From Saccharospirillaceae bacterium (GTDB taxonomy: Bacteria; Pseudomonadota; Gammaproteobacteria; Pseudomonadales; Natronospirillaceae), in the NCBI GenBank assembly GCA_007116635.1, contig SKIB01000120.1, forward strand, positions 1 through 57,193: a DNA stretch of 57,193 bases. The letters are read 5' to 3'. Under the pieces are notes generated by a model, which did no database searches, was not told the origin of the DNA, and saw only the letters and a list, made by a program, of their open reading frames with translations. The translations under genes and the position numbers were made by a program. Positions 34,878 to 45,439 of this stretch are shown here, one piece after another (the stretch's first letter is position 1; each line of letters starts with the position of its first letter).

Positions 34878-36212
34878 ATGATTCAAATTAAAAAAGGCCT
34901 TGATCTACCCATTAACGGTGCGCCAGAGCAAAAGATCTACGATGGCAAAAAGGTCGATCGTGTTGCTCTTGTGGGTTTCGACTATCATGGTATGAAACCC
35001 ACCATGGCCGTTCGTGAAGGTGATCGAGTGCAAAAAGGCCAGCTGCTTTTTACTGATAAAAAGACAGCAGGCATAAGATACACTTCTCCCGCCTCAGGGG
35101 TAGTGACTCAGGTCAACCGTGGTGATAAGAGGGTGTTTCAATCCCTGGTCATTGAGGTTGAGGGTGACGATCAAATTCAATTTCAATCCTACAGTGCAGC
35201 AGAAATCGCCAAGCTAAACCGCGAGCAAGTGGTTGAGCAGTTGGTCGAGTCTGGCCTCTGGACTGCGCTCCGTACTCGTCCATTTAGCATGGTACCCGCA
35301 CTGGATGCCAAGCCAAGTTCGGTCTTTGTGACCGCCATGGACACCAACCCTCTGGCTGCCAACCCTGAATTAGTGATTGCAGAGAAGTCCGATAGCTTCC
35401 TCGCGGGTTTGCAGCTGCTGTCTACTCTGGCGCCTAAGCTTTTTGTTTGTAAAGCAGCAGGGGCTAAGATTCCGAGCATTGATCAGGCTCAGGTTGCCGA
35501 GTTTGCCGGTGTTCATCCAGCTGGTCTGGTGGGCACTCATATTCACTTCTTGGACCCAGTGGGTGAGCAAAAGTCGGTTTGGCATCTGGGTTATCAGGAT
35601 GTGATTGCCTTTGGTGAGCTGTTTTTAACTGGCAAAATTTACACCGATCGCGTGATTTCCTTGGCTGGTCCTTTAGTCAAGCAACCTCGCTTGGTTCGCA
35701 CTCAGCTGGGTGCCGACCTGAATCAAGTGGTGGCAGGCGAACTGAATTCTGAGCACAAGCGTATTATTTCAGGGTCTGTGTTTGGTGGTCGCACCGCTAA
35801 GGGGCCAGTGGCTTACTTAGGGCGCTACGCCAATCAGGTGTCTGTGTTGCTTGAGGGTGATGAGCGAGTGATGTTCCGTTACTTGCGTGCAGGCTTTAAT
35901 CTGCACTCGGTGATGCCAATCTTTGCTTCTGCTTTTAACAAGTTGAAGAAGTTTGACTTTAACACCACTACTAACGGTTCGGCTCGTGCCATGGTTCCCA
36001 TTGGTCAGTACGAGAAAGTGATGCCACTGGACATCTTGCCAACTCAGTTGCTGCGCGCCATCTGTGTCGGCGATTTGGAAATGGCCATCAAACTGGGTGC
36101 CCTGGAGTTAGACGAAGAAGATCTAGCACTCTGCACCTACGCCTGTATCGGTAAATACGAATACGGTCCCATCCTGCGCGACAACCTAACTCGTATTCTG
36201 AAAGAGGGCTAA
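34878..36212 (+). CDS. nqrA: Na+-translocating NADH:quinone reductase subunit A
   Basis: This 444-residue subunit lacks membrane helices and starts [17 protein letters not shown], the NqrA hallmark. A further conserved stretch is [24 protein letters not shown] near residue 30. NqrA sits on the cytoplasmic face of the complex and contributes to the quinone site. Its start follows AAGGTAA (34870s). It heads the nqrABCDEF operon. The 265-base gap upstream to mfd shows no convincing -35/-10 pair that I would defend. Confidence 0.97.
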   Translation: MIQIKKGLDLPINGAPEQKIYDGKKVDRVALVGFDYHGMKPTMAVREGDRVQKGQLLFTDKKTAGIRYTSPASGVVTQVNRGDKRVFQSLVIEVEGDDQIQFQSYSAAEIAKLNREQVVEQLVESGLWTALRTRPFSMVPALDAKPSSVFVTAMDTNPLAANPELVIAEKSDSFLAGLQLLSTLAPKLFVCKAAGAKIPSIDQAQVAEFAGVHPAGLVGTHIHFLDPVGEQKSVWHLGYQDVIAFGELFLTGKIYTDRVISLAGPLVKQPRLVRTQLGADLNQVVAGELNSEHKRIISGSVFGGRTAKGPVAYLGRYANQVSVLLEGDERVMFRYLRAGFNLHSVMPIFASAFNKLKKFDFNTTTNGSARAMVPIGQYEKVMPLDILPTQLLRAICVGDLEMAIKLGALELDEEDLALCTYACIGKYEYGPILRDNLTRILKEG

Positions 36213-36214
36213 CA

Positions 36215-37423
36215 ATGAACGCATTGAAAAACTTTATGCATAAAATTGAACCCAATTTTATGCCAGGTGGTAAGCATGAAAAATGGTACGCCCTCTTTGA
36301 AGCTGTAGACACCATTCTTTATTCCCCCAAGGACACTACCTACAGTACTTCGCATGTGCGTGATGGTATCGACCTCAAACGCCTGATGATCACGGTTTGG
36401 TTGATGACTTTCCCAGCCATGTTTTTTGGTATGTGGAACATTGGTTATCAGGCCAACATGGCCATTGCTGGTGGTTTGGAAATGGGCACCGGCTGGCGTG
36501 AAACCATGATTGCTCTGTTTGCTGGCAACAATCCTGCCAGTCTCTGGGACAATTTCTGGTACGGCTTCTGGCATTTCATGCCTTTGTACGCCGTTGTCTT
36601 TGCCGTTGGTGGTTTCTGGGAAGTGTTGTTTGCCATCGTGCGCAAACACGAAGTAAACGAAGGTTTCTTTGTTACTTCCGTACTCTTCACTTTGATCCTG
36701 CCTGCTACCACCCCTTTGTGGATTGCTGCCCTAGGTATTTCCTTTGGTGTGGTGTTTGCCAAAGAAATCTTTGGTGGCACTGGTAAAAACTTCCTTAACC
36801 CTGCGCTTTCTGGTCGCGCCTTCCTTTACTTTGCCTATCCTGCTTACCTGTCCGGTGATGCAGTCTGGACGGCAGTGGACGGCTTCAGTGGTGCTACTGC
36901 GCTCTCTGTGGCTTTTGATCAGGGCGTGATCAATGGCATGATCGGTGACATCAGCTGGATGCAAGCCTTCTTGGGTGTGATTCAGGGTTCCATGGGCGAA
37001 ACCTCTACTCTGGCCATTATGCTGGGTGGTGCGGTATTGCTGCTGATGGGCATTGCTAGTTGGCGCATTGTGCTGGGCGTGTTCCTAGGTATGGTGGCCG
37101 CCAGTTTGCTGTTTAATGTCATTGGTTCGGACACCAACCCCATGTTTGCTCTGCCTTGGTACTGGCATCTGGTGATCGGTGGTTTTGCCTTTGGTATGTT
37201 CTTTATGGCAACGGATCCAGTGTCGGCGTCCATGACTAACATGGGCAAATACTACTTTGGTGCCCTGATTGGTGTGATGACTGTCTTGATCCGCGTGGTC
37301 AACCCCGCCTTCCCTGAGGGCATCATGCTGGCCATTCTTTTTGCTAACCTATTCGCACCCCTGATCGATTACTCGGTCGTGCGTGCCAACATCAAACGGA
37401 GGCTCGCCCGTGTCTCAGCCTAA
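36215..37423 (+). CDS. nqrB: Na+-translocating NADH:quinone reductase subunit B
   Basis: This 402-residue membrane subunit has about ten helices and carries the covalent FMN. The flavinylation motif SGAT, in [10 protein letters not shown], puts the acceptor threonine at residue 228, compared with T236 in Vibrio cholerae. [21 protein letters not shown] is another hallmark. NqrB forms the core of sodium translocation. It starts two bases after nqrA and overlaps nqrC by 14 bases. The flavin is attached by ApbE, whose gene lies later in the same run. Confidence 0.97.
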   Translation: MNALKNFMHKIEPNFMPGGKHEKWYALFEAVDTILYSPKDTTYSTSHVRDGIDLKRLMITVWLMTFPAMFFGMWNIGYQANMAIAGGLEMGTGWRETMIALFAGNNPASLWDNFWYGFWHFMPLYAVVFAVGGFWEVLFAIVRKHEVNEGFFVTSVLFTLILPATTPLWIAALGISFGVVFAKEIFGGTGKNFLNPALSGRAFLYFAYPAYLSGDAVWTAVDGFSGATALSVAFDQGVINGMIGDISWMQAFLGVIQGSMGETSTLAIMLGGAVLLLMGIASWRIVLGVFLGMVAASLLFNVIGSDTNPMFALPWYWHLVIGGFAFGMFFMATDPVSASMTNMGKYYFGALIGVMTVLIRVVNPAFPEGIMLAILFANLFAPLIDYSVVRANIKRRLARVSA

Positions 37424-38231
37424 TAAAAACAGTGTTGGCTACACCATCAAAATTGCTTTTTTGGTGTGTTTGGCCTGTGCCGTTGTGGTATCAACCGCTG
37501 CGGTTGCCTTGCGTGACCTGCAAGAACGCAATGTGGTTCTGGACATCAAACGCAATGTCTTGATTGCGGCTGGTATCTTTGAGCCCAGTCGTTCAATCGA
37601 AGAGCAGTTTTTGGATATCACCACTCGAGTGATCAATTTGCAAACGGGTGAGTTTGTGGATCATATTGACCCAGAAACTTTCGAGAACCGCACTGCAGCA
37701 CGTGATCCAGAGATGTCTCGAGCCCTGAGTCGACAAGAGGACACTGCTGGCTTGTCGCGCTTGGAAAACTATTCTTTAGTTTATTTCCGAGGTGATGAAA
37801 ATAATTTTGAGCAAATGATCTTGCCTGTTCGTGGCGCTGGTTTGTGGTCAACCTTGCACGGTTTCATTGCTTTGGAGTCGGACCTTAACACCATTGTTGG
37901 CCTAGGCTTTTACGAACATGGTGAAACACCAGGTTTGGGTGGTGAAATTGACAACCCTAGATGGCAAGCACAATGGACTGGTCAGCGTGTGTTCGCTGAG
38001 TCCGATAGTGACAAACAGGAAGTGGCGTTACGTGTGACCAGAGCAGGTCAGGCCGATTCCTCCTCTCCTCATGAAATTGATGGCTTGAGCGGTGCTACAC
38101 TTACCGCCCGAGGCGTGGATAACATGGTGAAATTTTGGATGGGCGACATGGGCTTTGCACCCTTTTTACGCCAGATGAAAGCTAGGCAGGCTGAGCCTGA
38201 CTTAGCTGCCGTTACAGTTGAGGGGATCTAA
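37410..38231 (+). CDS. nqrC: Na+-translocating NADH:quinone reductase subunit C
   Basis: This 273-residue subunit has one N-terminal membrane helix (about residues 10-35) and a periplasmic FMN-binding domain. The motif DGLSGATLT contains the FMN acceptor Thr230 (T225 in V. cholerae), and GLGGEID near residue 178 is conserved. I use GTG 37410 with GGAGG seven bases upstream; a GTG at 37383 would overlap nqrB more deeply and has no such site. The overlap with nqrB suggests coupled translation. Confidence 0.96.
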   Translation: MSQPNKNSVGYTIKIAFLVCLACAVVVSTAAVALRDLQERNVVLDIKRNVLIAAGIFEPSRSIEEQFLDITTRVINLQTGEFVDHIDPETFENRTAARDPEMSRALSRQEDTAGLSRLENYSLVYFRGDENNFEQMILPVRGAGLWSTLHGFIALESDLNTIVGLGFYEHGETPGLGGEIDNPRWQAQWTGQRVFAESDSDKQEVALRVTRAGQADSSSPHEIDGLSGATLTARGVDNMVKFWMGDMGFAPFLRQMKARQAEPDLAAVTVEGI

Positions 38232-38233
38232 TT

Positions 38234-38896
38234 ATGTCCACTAATGTAAAACAGTTAATGACCAAACCCCTGATCAAGGATAACCCCATTGGTTTACAGG
38301 TGTTGGGTATTTGTTCAGCCCTTGCGGTAACCACCAGCCTAGCTGTGTCCTTGGTTATGTGCATGGCGGTAATTTTTGTTTGTGCTTTTTCAAACCTGTT
38401 TGTGTCTTTGATTCGGGCTCAGATTCCATCTAGCATTCGTATCATCGTACAAATGACCATCATTGCTTCCCTGGTGATTGTGGTTGACCAAGTACTTAAA
38501 GCCTTTGCATACGACACCTCTAAGCAGTTATCGGTCTTCGTTGGTCTGATCATCACTAACTGCATCGTGATGGGTCGAGCTGAAGCCTTTGCCATGGCTA
38601 ATCCGCCGGGTCTAAGCTTCTTGGATGGCATTGCCAACGGTTTGGGCTATAGCCTGGTGTTGATCATCGTGGCCGTGATTCGTGAGCTGTTTGGCTCTGG
38701 TTCCTTGTTAGGTTATGAGATCCTGCCTTTGGTGACTGAGGGTGGCTGGTATGAGCCAAATGGCCTGATGTTGTTGGCACCAAGTGCGTTCTTCATCATT
38801 GGTGGCTTTATTTGGGCGGTTCGTACCTACGACAGTGCTCAGGTTGAAAAGGCAGATTTCAAAATTAAGCCGAACGTAAGTAAAGAGGCCATTTAA
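38234..38896 (+). CDS. nqrD: Na+-translocating NADH:quinone reductase subunit D
   Basis: This 220-residue protein has about six membrane helices. The conserved [17 protein letters not shown] motif near residue 110 contains one of the cysteines that, with NqrE, holds the intramembrane iron-sulfur centre. It starts three bases after nqrC. The family is shared with RnfE, but the surrounding nqrABC and nqrF settle the identity. Confidence 0.97.
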   Translation: MSTNVKQLMTKPLIKDNPIGLQVLGICSALAVTTSLAVSLVMCMAVIFVCAFSNLFVSLIRAQIPSSIRIIVQMTIIASLVIVVDQVLKAFAYDTSKQLSVFVGLIITNCIVMGRAEAFAMANPPGLSFLDGIANGLGYSLVLIIVAVIRELFGSGSLLGYEILPLVTEGGWYEPNGLMLLAPSAFFIIGGFIWAVRTYDSAQVEKADFKIKPNVSKEAI

Positions 38897-38898
38897 TC

Positions 38899-39507
38899 AT
38901 GGAAGCATTATTAAGTTTATTTATTACTGCCATCTTCATCGAGAATATGGCCCTGGCTTTCTTTTTAGGCATGTGTACCTTTATTGCCATCTCTAAGAAG
39001 GTTGAGTCATCCTTTGGTCTGGGCCTTGCTGTTATCTTTGTATTGTTGGTAACAGTGCCTATTAACAACCTTGTCTATAACTACTTCTTGGCCGATGGCG
39101 CCTTGGCTTGGGCTGGGCTGCCAGATGTAAATCTGAGCTTTTTGGGCTTTTTGGCTTATATTGGTTTGATCGCTGCCTGTGTTCAATTCATTGAAATGTT
39201 CTTAGATAAGTATGTACCTTCGCTGTACAACGCTTTGGGTGTGTTCTTGCCATTGATCACAGTGAACTGTGCCATTTTAGGGGCTTCACTTTTCATGGTA
39301 GAGCGTAATTACAACTTTACCGAGTCCGTTGTCTATGGTGCGGGCGCAGGTGTGGGCTGGGCGCTTGCCATTACCGTACTAGCAGGTATACGTGAAAAAA
39401 TGAAGTACAGTGATGTGCCGGCTGGTCTGCGTGGTTTGGGCATTACCTTTATCACCGTTGGCTTGATGTCGCTAGGCTTCATGTCATTCGGCGGCATTCA
39501 GCTGTAA
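38899..39507 (+). CDS. nqrE: Na+-translocating NADH:quinone reductase subunit E
   Basis: This 202-residue protein has about six membrane helices and is homologous to NqrD and Rnf[17 protein letters not shown] near residue 115 supplies the partner cysteine for the intramembrane iron centre, and [14 protein letters not shown] near 14 carries a further conserved cysteine. It begins two bases after nqrD and is followed by nqrF after 13 bases with AAGAGGAG as ribosome binding site. Confidence 0.97.
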   Translation: MEALLSLFITAIFIENMALAFFLGMCTFIAISKKVESSFGLGLAVIFVLLVTVPINNLVYNYFLADGALAWAGLPDVNLSFLGFLAYIGLIAACVQFIEMFLDKYVPSLYNALGVFLPLITVNCAILGASLFMVERNYNFTESVVYGAGAGVGWALAITVLAGIREKMKYSDVPAGLRGLGITFITVGLMSLGFMSFGGIQL

Positions 39508-39520
39508 GAGGAGATACCTA

Positions 39521-40747
39521 ATGTTTTTAGAAATTGGTCTTGGGGTTAGCCTCTTCGTTGTTATTGTTTTGATCTTGGTAGCCTTCATCCTGTTTGCACG
39601 TTCCAAATTGGTGAATACCGGTGAGGTGGCCATCGAAATCAACGAAGACCCAAATAATATGGTCAAGACTCAGGCTGGCGGTAAATTGCTGCAGACCTTG
39701 GCGGAGAATAACATCTTCCTCAGTTCGGCCTGTGGTGGTGGCGGTTCTTGTGCCCAGTGTAAATGTAAGGTGTTTGATGGCGGTGGTGAGGCCTTGCCAA
39801 CCGAAGCACAGTATTTCACCAAGGGTGAACTGCGTGATGGCTGGCGTTTGGCTTGTCAGGTGGCCGTTAAGCAAAACATGAAGATTGAGGTCGAGCCAGA
39901 GTTCTTTGGTGTTAAACGCTGGGAGTGTACCGTGGTATCAAACCCTAATGTGGCCACCTTCATTAAAGAATTAACGCTAAAACTGCCTGAGGGTGAAAAT
40001 GTAGACTTTCGTGCCGGTGGTTATGTGCAACTTGAAGTGCCACCACACCATGTAAAGTTTAAGGATTTTGACATCGAGCCTGAATACCGTGGTGATTGGG
40101 AGAAGTTTAAGCTGTTTGATCTTGAGTCCAAGGTAGACGAAACCGTGACTCGTGCTTATTCCATGGCCAACTACCCAGAAGAGCGTGGCCTGGTTAAGTT
40201 TAATATCCGTGTCGCTACTCCGCCTCCTGGTACTAACCTGCCACCCGGTAAAATGTCATCTTACGTTTTTAATCTTAAAGAAGGCGATAAGATGGCGGTT
40301 TATGGTCCCTTTGGTGAATTCTTCGCTAAAGACACTGAAGCCGAGATGGTATTTGTTGGTGGTGGTGCCGGCATGGCACCCATGCGCTCGCACATCTTTG
40401 ACCAATTAAAGCGCCTGCAGTCCAAACGCAAGATCAGCTTCTGGTACGGTGCCCGTTCAATGCGTGAAGCCTTCTATGTTGAGGAATTCGATCAACTGGC
40501 CGCTGAAAACGACAATTTCGTTTGGCATTTGGCTTTGAGCGACCCTTTGCCGGAAGATAACTGGACTGGCCATACAGGTTTTATTCACAATGTACTTTAT
40601 GAAAACTACCTCAAGGATCATGAAGCACCCGAAGACTGTGAATTCTATATGTGTGGTCCGCCAATGATGAACGCTGCGGTCATCAAAATGCTTAAAGACT
40701 TAGGCGTTGAAGATGAAAACATCATGCTTGACGATTTCGGTGGTTAA
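39521..40747 (+). CDS. nqrF: Na+-translocating NADH:quinone reductase subunit F
   Basis: This 408-residue subunit is the electron entry point. It has one N-terminal membrane helix, then a 2Fe-2S ferredoxin domain with the cluster motif [12 protein letters not shown] near residue 70 and a fourth cysteine in LACQV near 111. An FAD domain ([11 protein letters not shown] near 210) and a C-terminal NADH domain ([15 protein letters not shown] near 278, ending [12 protein letters not shown]) follow. NADH reduces FAD, which passes electrons to the cluster and on into the membrane. It is 5 bases before apbE. Confidence 0.98.
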   Translation: MFLEIGLGVSLFVVIVLILVAFILFARSKLVNTGEVAIEINEDPNNMVKTQAGGKLLQTLAENNIFLSSACGGGGSCAQCKCKVFDGGGEALPTEAQYFTKGELRDGWRLACQVAVKQNMKIEVEPEFFGVKRWECTVVSNPNVATFIKELTLKLPEGENVDFRAGGYVQLEVPPHHVKFKDFDIEPEYRGDWEKFKLFDLESKVDETVTRAYSMANYPEERGLVKFNIRVATPPPGTNLPPGKMSSYVFNLKEGDKMAVYGPFGEFFAKDTEAEMVFVGGGAGMAPMRSHIFDQLKRLQSKRKISFWYGARSMREAFYVEEFDQLAAENDNFVWHLALSDPLPEDNWTGHTGFIHNVLYENYLKDHEAPEDCEFYMCGPPMMNAAVIKMLKDLGVEDENIMLDDFGG

Positions 40748-40752
40748 GATCA

Positions 40753-41787
40753 ATGATGTATCTTGCGTGTAGCAAGCAGGGAGGGCTTCGAGCCCTCTTT
40801 TTGCTAGTTGGAATTGTATTGCTTTCTGGTTGTTGGCCTAAAGAACAACATTTTAATGAGATTCAGGGCCGAACCATGGGTACTTTTTATCAGGTTATTG
40901 TTGAGGCGCCATCTGGCTCACAAACCTTACTGCAACAGCGCATTGACTACAAATTGCAGCAGATCAGCCAAACTTTTTCTACCTACCTGCCAGACTCTGA
41001 AATCAATCAGTTGTCCCAAGCTGCTGCTGGAGAGTGGTTGGCTGTTTCATCAGATATGTTGCAAGTTATGTTGGCTGCGCAGCAGGTGTATCAGCAAAGC
41101 TCTGGAGCCTTTGACCCTACTGTTCGTACCCTGGTGGATCAGTGGGGGTTTGGTCCTTTACAGCGTGCTGATGTCATTCCTGATGACCAGACCTTGGCTT
41201 CAGCCTTGGCTGAAGTTGGTTTTTCCGCGGTGACTATTGATGCCGAACAATCAAAAATTTTAAAACAACAAGCTCGTCAATTTGAGCTTTCTGGGGTGGC
41301 TAAGGGTTATGCCGTTGATCAGATAGCCAATTTTTTAAGTGCTCAGGGCCATAGTAATTTTTTGGTAAACATTGGTGGCGACATTCGGGTTGAGGGGAAT
41401 AGGCGTGATGGAACCCCTTGGCGTGTTGCTATTGAACATCCAGATCAAGAACAACAGGCAGTCTATCAGACCCTCAGAGTAACCGATCTTGCAGTATTGA
41501 CCTCAGGTGATTATCGTAACTTTTTTATGGTTGATGGCGAGCGGTTTTCTCATACCCTGGATCCCTTTACCGGCTTTCCCATTGATCATGGTTTGGCTTC
41601 TGTTACTGTTCTAGCTGAAAGTGCTGCCTTGGCTGACGCCTGGGCCACTGCCTTTACGGTATTAGGCTTTGAGGCCAGTAAGGCGCTGAGCCAAGAGCTG
41701 GCCATTCCTTTGTTAATGCTTAATCGTGATCAAGATGAATTCCAAGTTTACAGTAATGAATTTTTCCAGCAGGCTTTAGCGGAGTAG
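40753..41787 (+). CDS. apbE: ApbE-type FAD:protein FMN transferase
   Basis: This 344-residue lipoprotein (lipobox LLSGC near residue 27) transfers FMN from FAD to threonines of NqrB and NqrC in the periplasm. Family motifs are RTMGTFYQV near 41, FDPTVRTLVDQWGFG near 121, DLSGVAKGYAVDQI-type (FELSGVAKGYAVD) near 180, NIGGDIRVEG near 207, and DYRNFF with SHTLDPFTGFP near 256-280. ATG 40753 and 40756 are both possible starts. A stem-loop with T-run lies inside codons 6-18, so transcription of apbE may be attenuated relative to nqrF. The gene's place directly after nqrF fits its target. Confidence 0.95.
   Translation: MMYLACSKQGGLRALFLLVGIVLLSGCWPKEQHFNEIQGRTMGTFYQVIVEAPSGSQTLLQQRIDYKLQQISQTFSTYLPDSEINQLSQAAAGEWLAVSSDMLQVMLAAQQVYQQSSGAFDPTVRTLVDQWGFGPLQRADVIPDDQTLASALAEVGFSAVTIDAEQSKILKQQARQFELSGVAKGYAVDQIANFLSAQGHSNFLVNIGGDIRVEGNRRDGTPWRVAIEHPDQEQQAVYQTLRVTDLAVLTSGDYRNFFMVDGERFSHTLDPFTGFPIDHGLASVTVLAESAALADAWATAFTVLGFEASKALSQELAIPLLMLNRDQDEFQVYSNEFFQQALAE
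40770..40806 (+). terminator. Terminator-like hairpin inside the 5' end of apbE
   Basis: GAGGGCT (40781-40787), a 3-base loop and AGCCCTC (40791-40797) are followed by TTTTT. Outer bases TAGCAA (40770-40775) and TTGCTA (40801-40806) can pair as well. It has the form of an intrinsic terminator but is coding sequence for the apbE signal peptide. Confidence 0.7.
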
Positions 41788-41789
41788 TT

Positions 41790-41999
41790 ATGCAAACCTT
41801 TATTGTGGTGTTTGTGGTTATGATGTTGTTTGTAACCCTGATGGCTGTTGGTGTTCTTTTTGGACGTAAACCTATCAAGGGCTCCTGTGGTGGTGTGGGT
41901 GCTGCCCTTGGTGAGAAAGACTATACTTGTCCTGTTTGTGGTGATGACCCGGCCAAATGTGATGAGCAAACTAAAGACTTGGGCTACGAAGTAAAATAA
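41790..41999 (+). CDS. nqrM: NqrM, Na+-NQR maturation factor (DUF539)
   Basis: This 69-residue protein has one N-terminal membrane helix and a cysteine-rich tail: KGSCGGVGA near residue 33 and YTCPVCGDDPAKCDEQ near 46. NqrM is required for assembly of active Na+-NQR and probably helps deliver iron to the NqrD/NqrE centre through these cysteines. It starts two bases after apbE with GCGGAG upstream. Confidence 0.95.
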   Translation: MQTFIVVFVVMMLFVTLMAVGVLFGRKPIKGSCGGVGAALGEKDYTCPVCGDDPAKCDEQTKDLGYEVK

Positions 42000-42012
42000 C
42001 TAGGAAGAGTTT

Positions 42013-43407
42013 ATGGCAGAGCATCGTTTCGATTTAGTGATCATTGGCACTGGGCCTGCTGGTGAAAGTGCGGCCATGCATGCCAGTAAAAAAGGCCTGC
42101 GAGTGGCAGCGGTGGATAACAAAGCAGTGGTGGGTGGTAACTGTACTCATCAGGGCACCATTCCTTCCAAGGCGCTGCGTCAAGCCGTGCACCAGATCAT
42201 CCAGCTTAGACGCAATCCTGTGTTTCGCCAGATGCAGATTCAATCCGATTTGTTGCATTTTAATCAGGTAAGGGTTGAAGCCGAACGGGTGATTGAGCAT
42301 CAGGTGGCCATGCGAACTCGTTTTTATGCTCGTAATGGAGTGTCATTATTCAATGGTGATGCCTGCTTCTTGGATGCCAACCGCCTGCAACTGAGCCATG
42401 GCCGAAATCACAATGATCAACTTGTGGCTGATAATTTCATCATTGCCACCGGCTCAAGGCCCTATCGCCCCCCGGAAATCGACTTTAGCCAGCCTAACGT
42501 TTTTGATTCTGATAAAATTCTCAGCCTGGATCGTAGCCTTAAACGCATCGTGATTTTTGGCGCCGGGGTTATAGGTTGTGAGTATGCGTCCATTTTCAGT
42601 GGCATTGGTGTCAAGGTGGATCTGATTAACCCAGGTAGTCATCTGCTGTCTTTCATGGATGATGAAATCGCCGATGCCCTGAGCTATCACTTGCGCACTC
42701 AGTCGGTGACCATTCGTCATAACGAGCAGTTTGCCAGTGTCAATGATCTGGGTGACAGTGTCGAAGTGCGCTTGCAGTCTGGCAAGTTGCTGCGTGCCGA
42801 CGCCTTTATGTGGGCCAATGGCCGCACGGGTAACACCGCCGATCTTGGCCTTGAGCAGTTGGGCTTAATGGCCAATGGTCGTGGCCAATTGGAAGTTGAC
42901 CGTCAATATCGTACTACAGTGCCTCATGTCTATGCTGTGGGTGATGTGATCGGCTGGCCAAGCCTCGCCAGTGCGGCCTATGATCAGGGCAGGGCAGTGG
43001 CGGCTACCATCTTGGGTGAAGAAGATCAGCGTCATGTGGACGAAGTGCCGACCGGCATTTACACCATTCCGGAAATCAGCTCAGTGGGCAAAACCGAAAG
43101 AGAGCTAACCGCAGAGCGTATTCCCTATGAGGTGGGCAAGTGCTACTTCAAGGACACGGCTCGTGGGCAGATCACTGGCGAAATGGCCGGGGTGTTAAAG
43201 ATTCTTTTTCATCGCGAGACCTTAGAATTGCTAGGTATTCATTGCTTTGGTGATCAAGCAGCTGAAATTTTGCACATTGGTCAGGCCATCATGGCGCAAA
43301 AGCAGGGTGCCAATAGCCTGAAGTATTTCGTTAACAACACCTTCAACTACCCAACCATGGCAGAGGCCTATCGTGTTGCCGCCCTTAACGGTCTCAACCG
43401 CCTCTAG
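42013..43407 (+). CDS. sthA: Soluble pyridine nucleotide transhydrogenase
   Basis: This 464-residue flavoprotein interconverts NADPH/NAD+ and NADH/NADP+. The FAD site is [18 protein letters not shown] near residue 10, and the sequence [18 protein letters not shown] near 45 has Thr where lipoamide dehydrogenases have their second redox cysteine, which identifies SthA. The NAD(P)-binding [20 protein letters not shown] is near 180. Start ATG 42013 has AGGAAGAG. It follows nqrM after 13 bases and overlaps nnr by 35 bases. Confidence 0.95.
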   Translation: MAEHRFDLVIIGTGPAGESAAMHASKKGLRVAAVDNKAVVGGNCTHQGTIPSKALRQAVHQIIQLRRNPVFRQMQIQSDLLHFNQVRVEAERVIEHQVAMRTRFYARNGVSLFNGDACFLDANRLQLSHGRNHNDQLVADNFIIATGSRPYRPPEIDFSQPNVFDSDKILSLDRSLKRIVIFGAGVIGCEYASIFSGIGVKVDLINPGSHLLSFMDDEIADALSYHLRTQSVTIRHNEQFASVNDLGDSVEVRLQSGKLLRADAFMWANGRTGNTADLGLEQLGLMANGRGQLEVDRQYRTTVPHVYAVGDVIGWPSLASAAYDQGRAVAATILGEEDQRHVDEVPTGIYTIPEISSVGKTERELTAERIPYEVGKCYFKDTARGQITGEMAGVLKILFHRETLELLGIHCFGDQAAEILHIGQAIMAQKQGANSLKYFVNNTFNYPTMAEAYRVAALNGLNRL

Positions 43408-44854
43408 ACCATGGCTTTACCAAGGCCAGCAGGTGCTGGCCTTTGAAGCCGCTCAGGCCGAGCAAGGCCAAGACCTGTATCAGTGGCTGCAGCAAGCTGC
43501 ACAGAGTTTGGCTTGGCACCTTGAACTGCATTTTCCGAGTGTTACCAAGGTTTTAATCCTAGTAGGCTCAGGCAACAATGGTGGTGATGGTTATGCCCTA
43601 GCCAAGCTACTTTTGGCTAAGGGCATTGAGGTTACACTGCTGGTTGCCTTGCCAGCCAAAAGTGACTTTGCCTTGCGTGCTAGACATGAATTATTGTCGG
43701 CCTTTGCACCCAGAATCCTTGAGCAGTTACCAGATGACTTGTCAGAGCAGCAGTTGGTCGTTGATACTGTCTTTGGCTGTAGTTTTCGTTTACCTCTGCC
43801 TGAGGCTTGGGCGGTAATCTTTCGCCAGCTCAACAGCTCAGGAATACCGATCCTGGCAGTAGACCTACCATCAGGCCTGGATGCTAATAGCGCGCAGGCC
43901 GATCCTGATACCCTTAGAGCCACCCATACAGTGCAGATGTTGGCGGCAAAATTTGCCTGCCATACGGCCTGGGGGGCGCACTTCAGTGGCCAAAGTTATG
44001 TAGCAACTCTCGGGCAAGAGATTCAGCTTAGCGTCCAACCCAGGGCCCACTTACTGACTGATCTTGCAGCAGTCTGGCCAAAGGCTCGAGACAAAACCTG
44101 GCATAAGGGCCGCTCGGGTACAGTCTGGATAGTGGGTGGTGTTGAGGGCATGCAGGGGGCCGCGATCTTGGCCGGATTGGCGGCCTTGCGTGCCGGTGCG
44201 GGTAAGGTGATTGTGCTTTGCCCTAAGGAGCAACAAGCCAGCTTGGCAGCCATGAGCATGGATTTGATGGTCATGCCTTTTGCTCCACAGAGCTTGGCCG
44301 AGATCAAATCCCAGGATGTGCTTTTACTGGGGCCTGGGCTTGGTCGCTCACACTTTGCCCAGCAAGTCATTAGCCAAACCTATCTGTTTAGCGGTAAGCT
44401 GGTATTGGATGCCGATGCGCTATTTGCCATGGCTCAAGGGGCAGATTGGCCTTGGGCGACAAAAGTGATTACTCCGCATCCCTTGGAGGCGGCCCGCTTA
44501 CTGGGTTTGGATACCGAAGAGGTGCTGCAGCAACCATTAGAGACTGTTCAAAGGCTAGCCCAATTGGCACAGGGTTTGATACTTAAGGTTAATGGCAGCC
44601 TGTTGCACTGCCAAGGGCAGTATTCTGTGGTGGCTGCTGGTAATCCTGGTATGGCCAAGGCCGGTATGGGCGATGTGTTGGCTGGTATGCTTTCTGCGTT
44701 ATGGGCGCAGGATTTGCCTCTGGGCTCGGCCCTGTGCTTGGCTGCTCTGTGGCATGCCAAGGCCGGTGATGCCTTAGCAGCCGAGCAGGGCGAGCTGAGT
44801 CTACTGGCTTCGGATATGCTTGGCGCGCTAATGCGAGCAAGGCCAAGGGGCTAG
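43373..44854 (+). CDS. nnr: Bifunctional NAD(P)H-hydrate repair enzyme (epimerase and dehydratase)
   Basis: This 493-residue protein repairs hydrated NADH and NADPH. The N-terminal YjeF epimerase domain shows [18 protein letters not shown] near residue 64 and [12 protein letters not shown] near 163. The C-terminal ribokinase-like dehydratase domain has [12 protein letters not shown] near 245, LLGPGLGRS near 318, [13 protein letters not shown] near 365 and [19 protein letters not shown] near 421. The start is uncertain: GTG 43373 or TTG 43376 both overlap the end of sthA, and the ATG after the sthA stop is in another frame. Confidence 0.92.
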   Translation: MLPPLTVSTASRPWLYQGQQVLAFEAAQAEQGQDLYQWLQQAAQSLAWHLELHFPSVTKVLILVGSGNNGGDGYALAKLLLAKGIEVTLLVALPAKSDFALRARHELLSAFAPRILEQLPDDLSEQQLVVDTVFGCSFRLPLPEAWAVIFRQLNSSGIPILAVDLPSGLDANSAQADPDTLRATHTVQMLAAKFACHTAWGAHFSGQSYVATLGQEIQLSVQPRAHLLTDLAAVWPKARDKTWHKGRSGTVWIVGGVEGMQGAAILAGLAALRAGAGKVIVLCPKEQQASLAAMSMDLMVMPFAPQSLAEIKSQDVLLLGPGLGRSHFAQQVISQTYLFSGKLVLDADALFAMAQGADWPWATKVITPHPLEAARLLGLDTEEVLQQPLETVQRLAQLAQGLILKVNGSLLHCQGQYSVVAAGNPGMAKAGMGDVLAGMLSALWAQDLPLGSALCLAALWHAKAGDALAAEQGELSLLASDMLGALMRARPRG

Positions 44855-44941
44855 ATTCGCAGTCAGTTAGCAAAGGTCACGAACTCTGTGCTATGGTCCA
44901 AGGATCCATGATGAACCATCAATATAACCGCGAGTCCCATT

Positions 44942-45406
44942 ATGATTTTTGATTTACAGCAGCGCCCTGAATGCTTGGCGCAATTGGCGCAATGGCACCA
45001 TCAGCAGTGGCGTTTTCTTAATCCTAACCTGAGTCTTGAGCAGCGCATTGCCAAGATGCAGGCCTATTTGGACGATCAGCCCATTCCGAGAACCTTTGTT
45101 TGGCAACAGGCTGAGCAGTTACAGGGGTCAGCGGCCATAGTGGATTGCGACATGGATAGCCATCCTGAACTCGGCCCTTGGTTGGCCAGTGTCTATGTGG
45201 CGCCTGAATTTCGTAATCAGGGGCGTGCCTCGGCCTTGGTAGCAGAGGTGCAGCGTTATGCCCAGCGACTTGGCTATGCCAAACTCTATCTCTTTACCCC
45301 GGATCAGCAGACATTTTATCAGCGCCTAGGTTGGCGCTTGCTCAGCAAAGAAAACTATCGCCAAGCAGAGGTAAGTCTGATGGTACTGGATTTACAGACA
45401 AATTAA
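44942..45406 (+). CDS. GNAT-family N-acetyltransferase
   Basis: This 154-residue protein has the GNAT fold: the acetyl-CoA pyrophosphate loop is FRNQGRASALV near residue 98, preceded by the strand WLASVYVAPE. The C-terminal TFYQRLGWRLL is typical of the last helix and strand. The N-terminus has WHHQQWRFLNP. The acceptor substrate is unknown. It stands alone, 87 bases after nnr, and is convergent with the TVP38-type gene. Confidence 0.85.
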   Translation: MIFDLQQRPECLAQLAQWHHQQWRFLNPNLSLEQRIAKMQAYLDDQPIPRTFVWQQAEQLQGSAAIVDCDMDSHPELGPWLASVYVAPEFRNQGRASALVAEVQRYAQRLGYAKLYLFTPDQQTFYQRLGWRLLSKENYRQAEVSLMVLDLQTN

Positions 45407-45439
45407 GCTGACGTGGTATTCGAGCGGGTTAAGGGCTTG

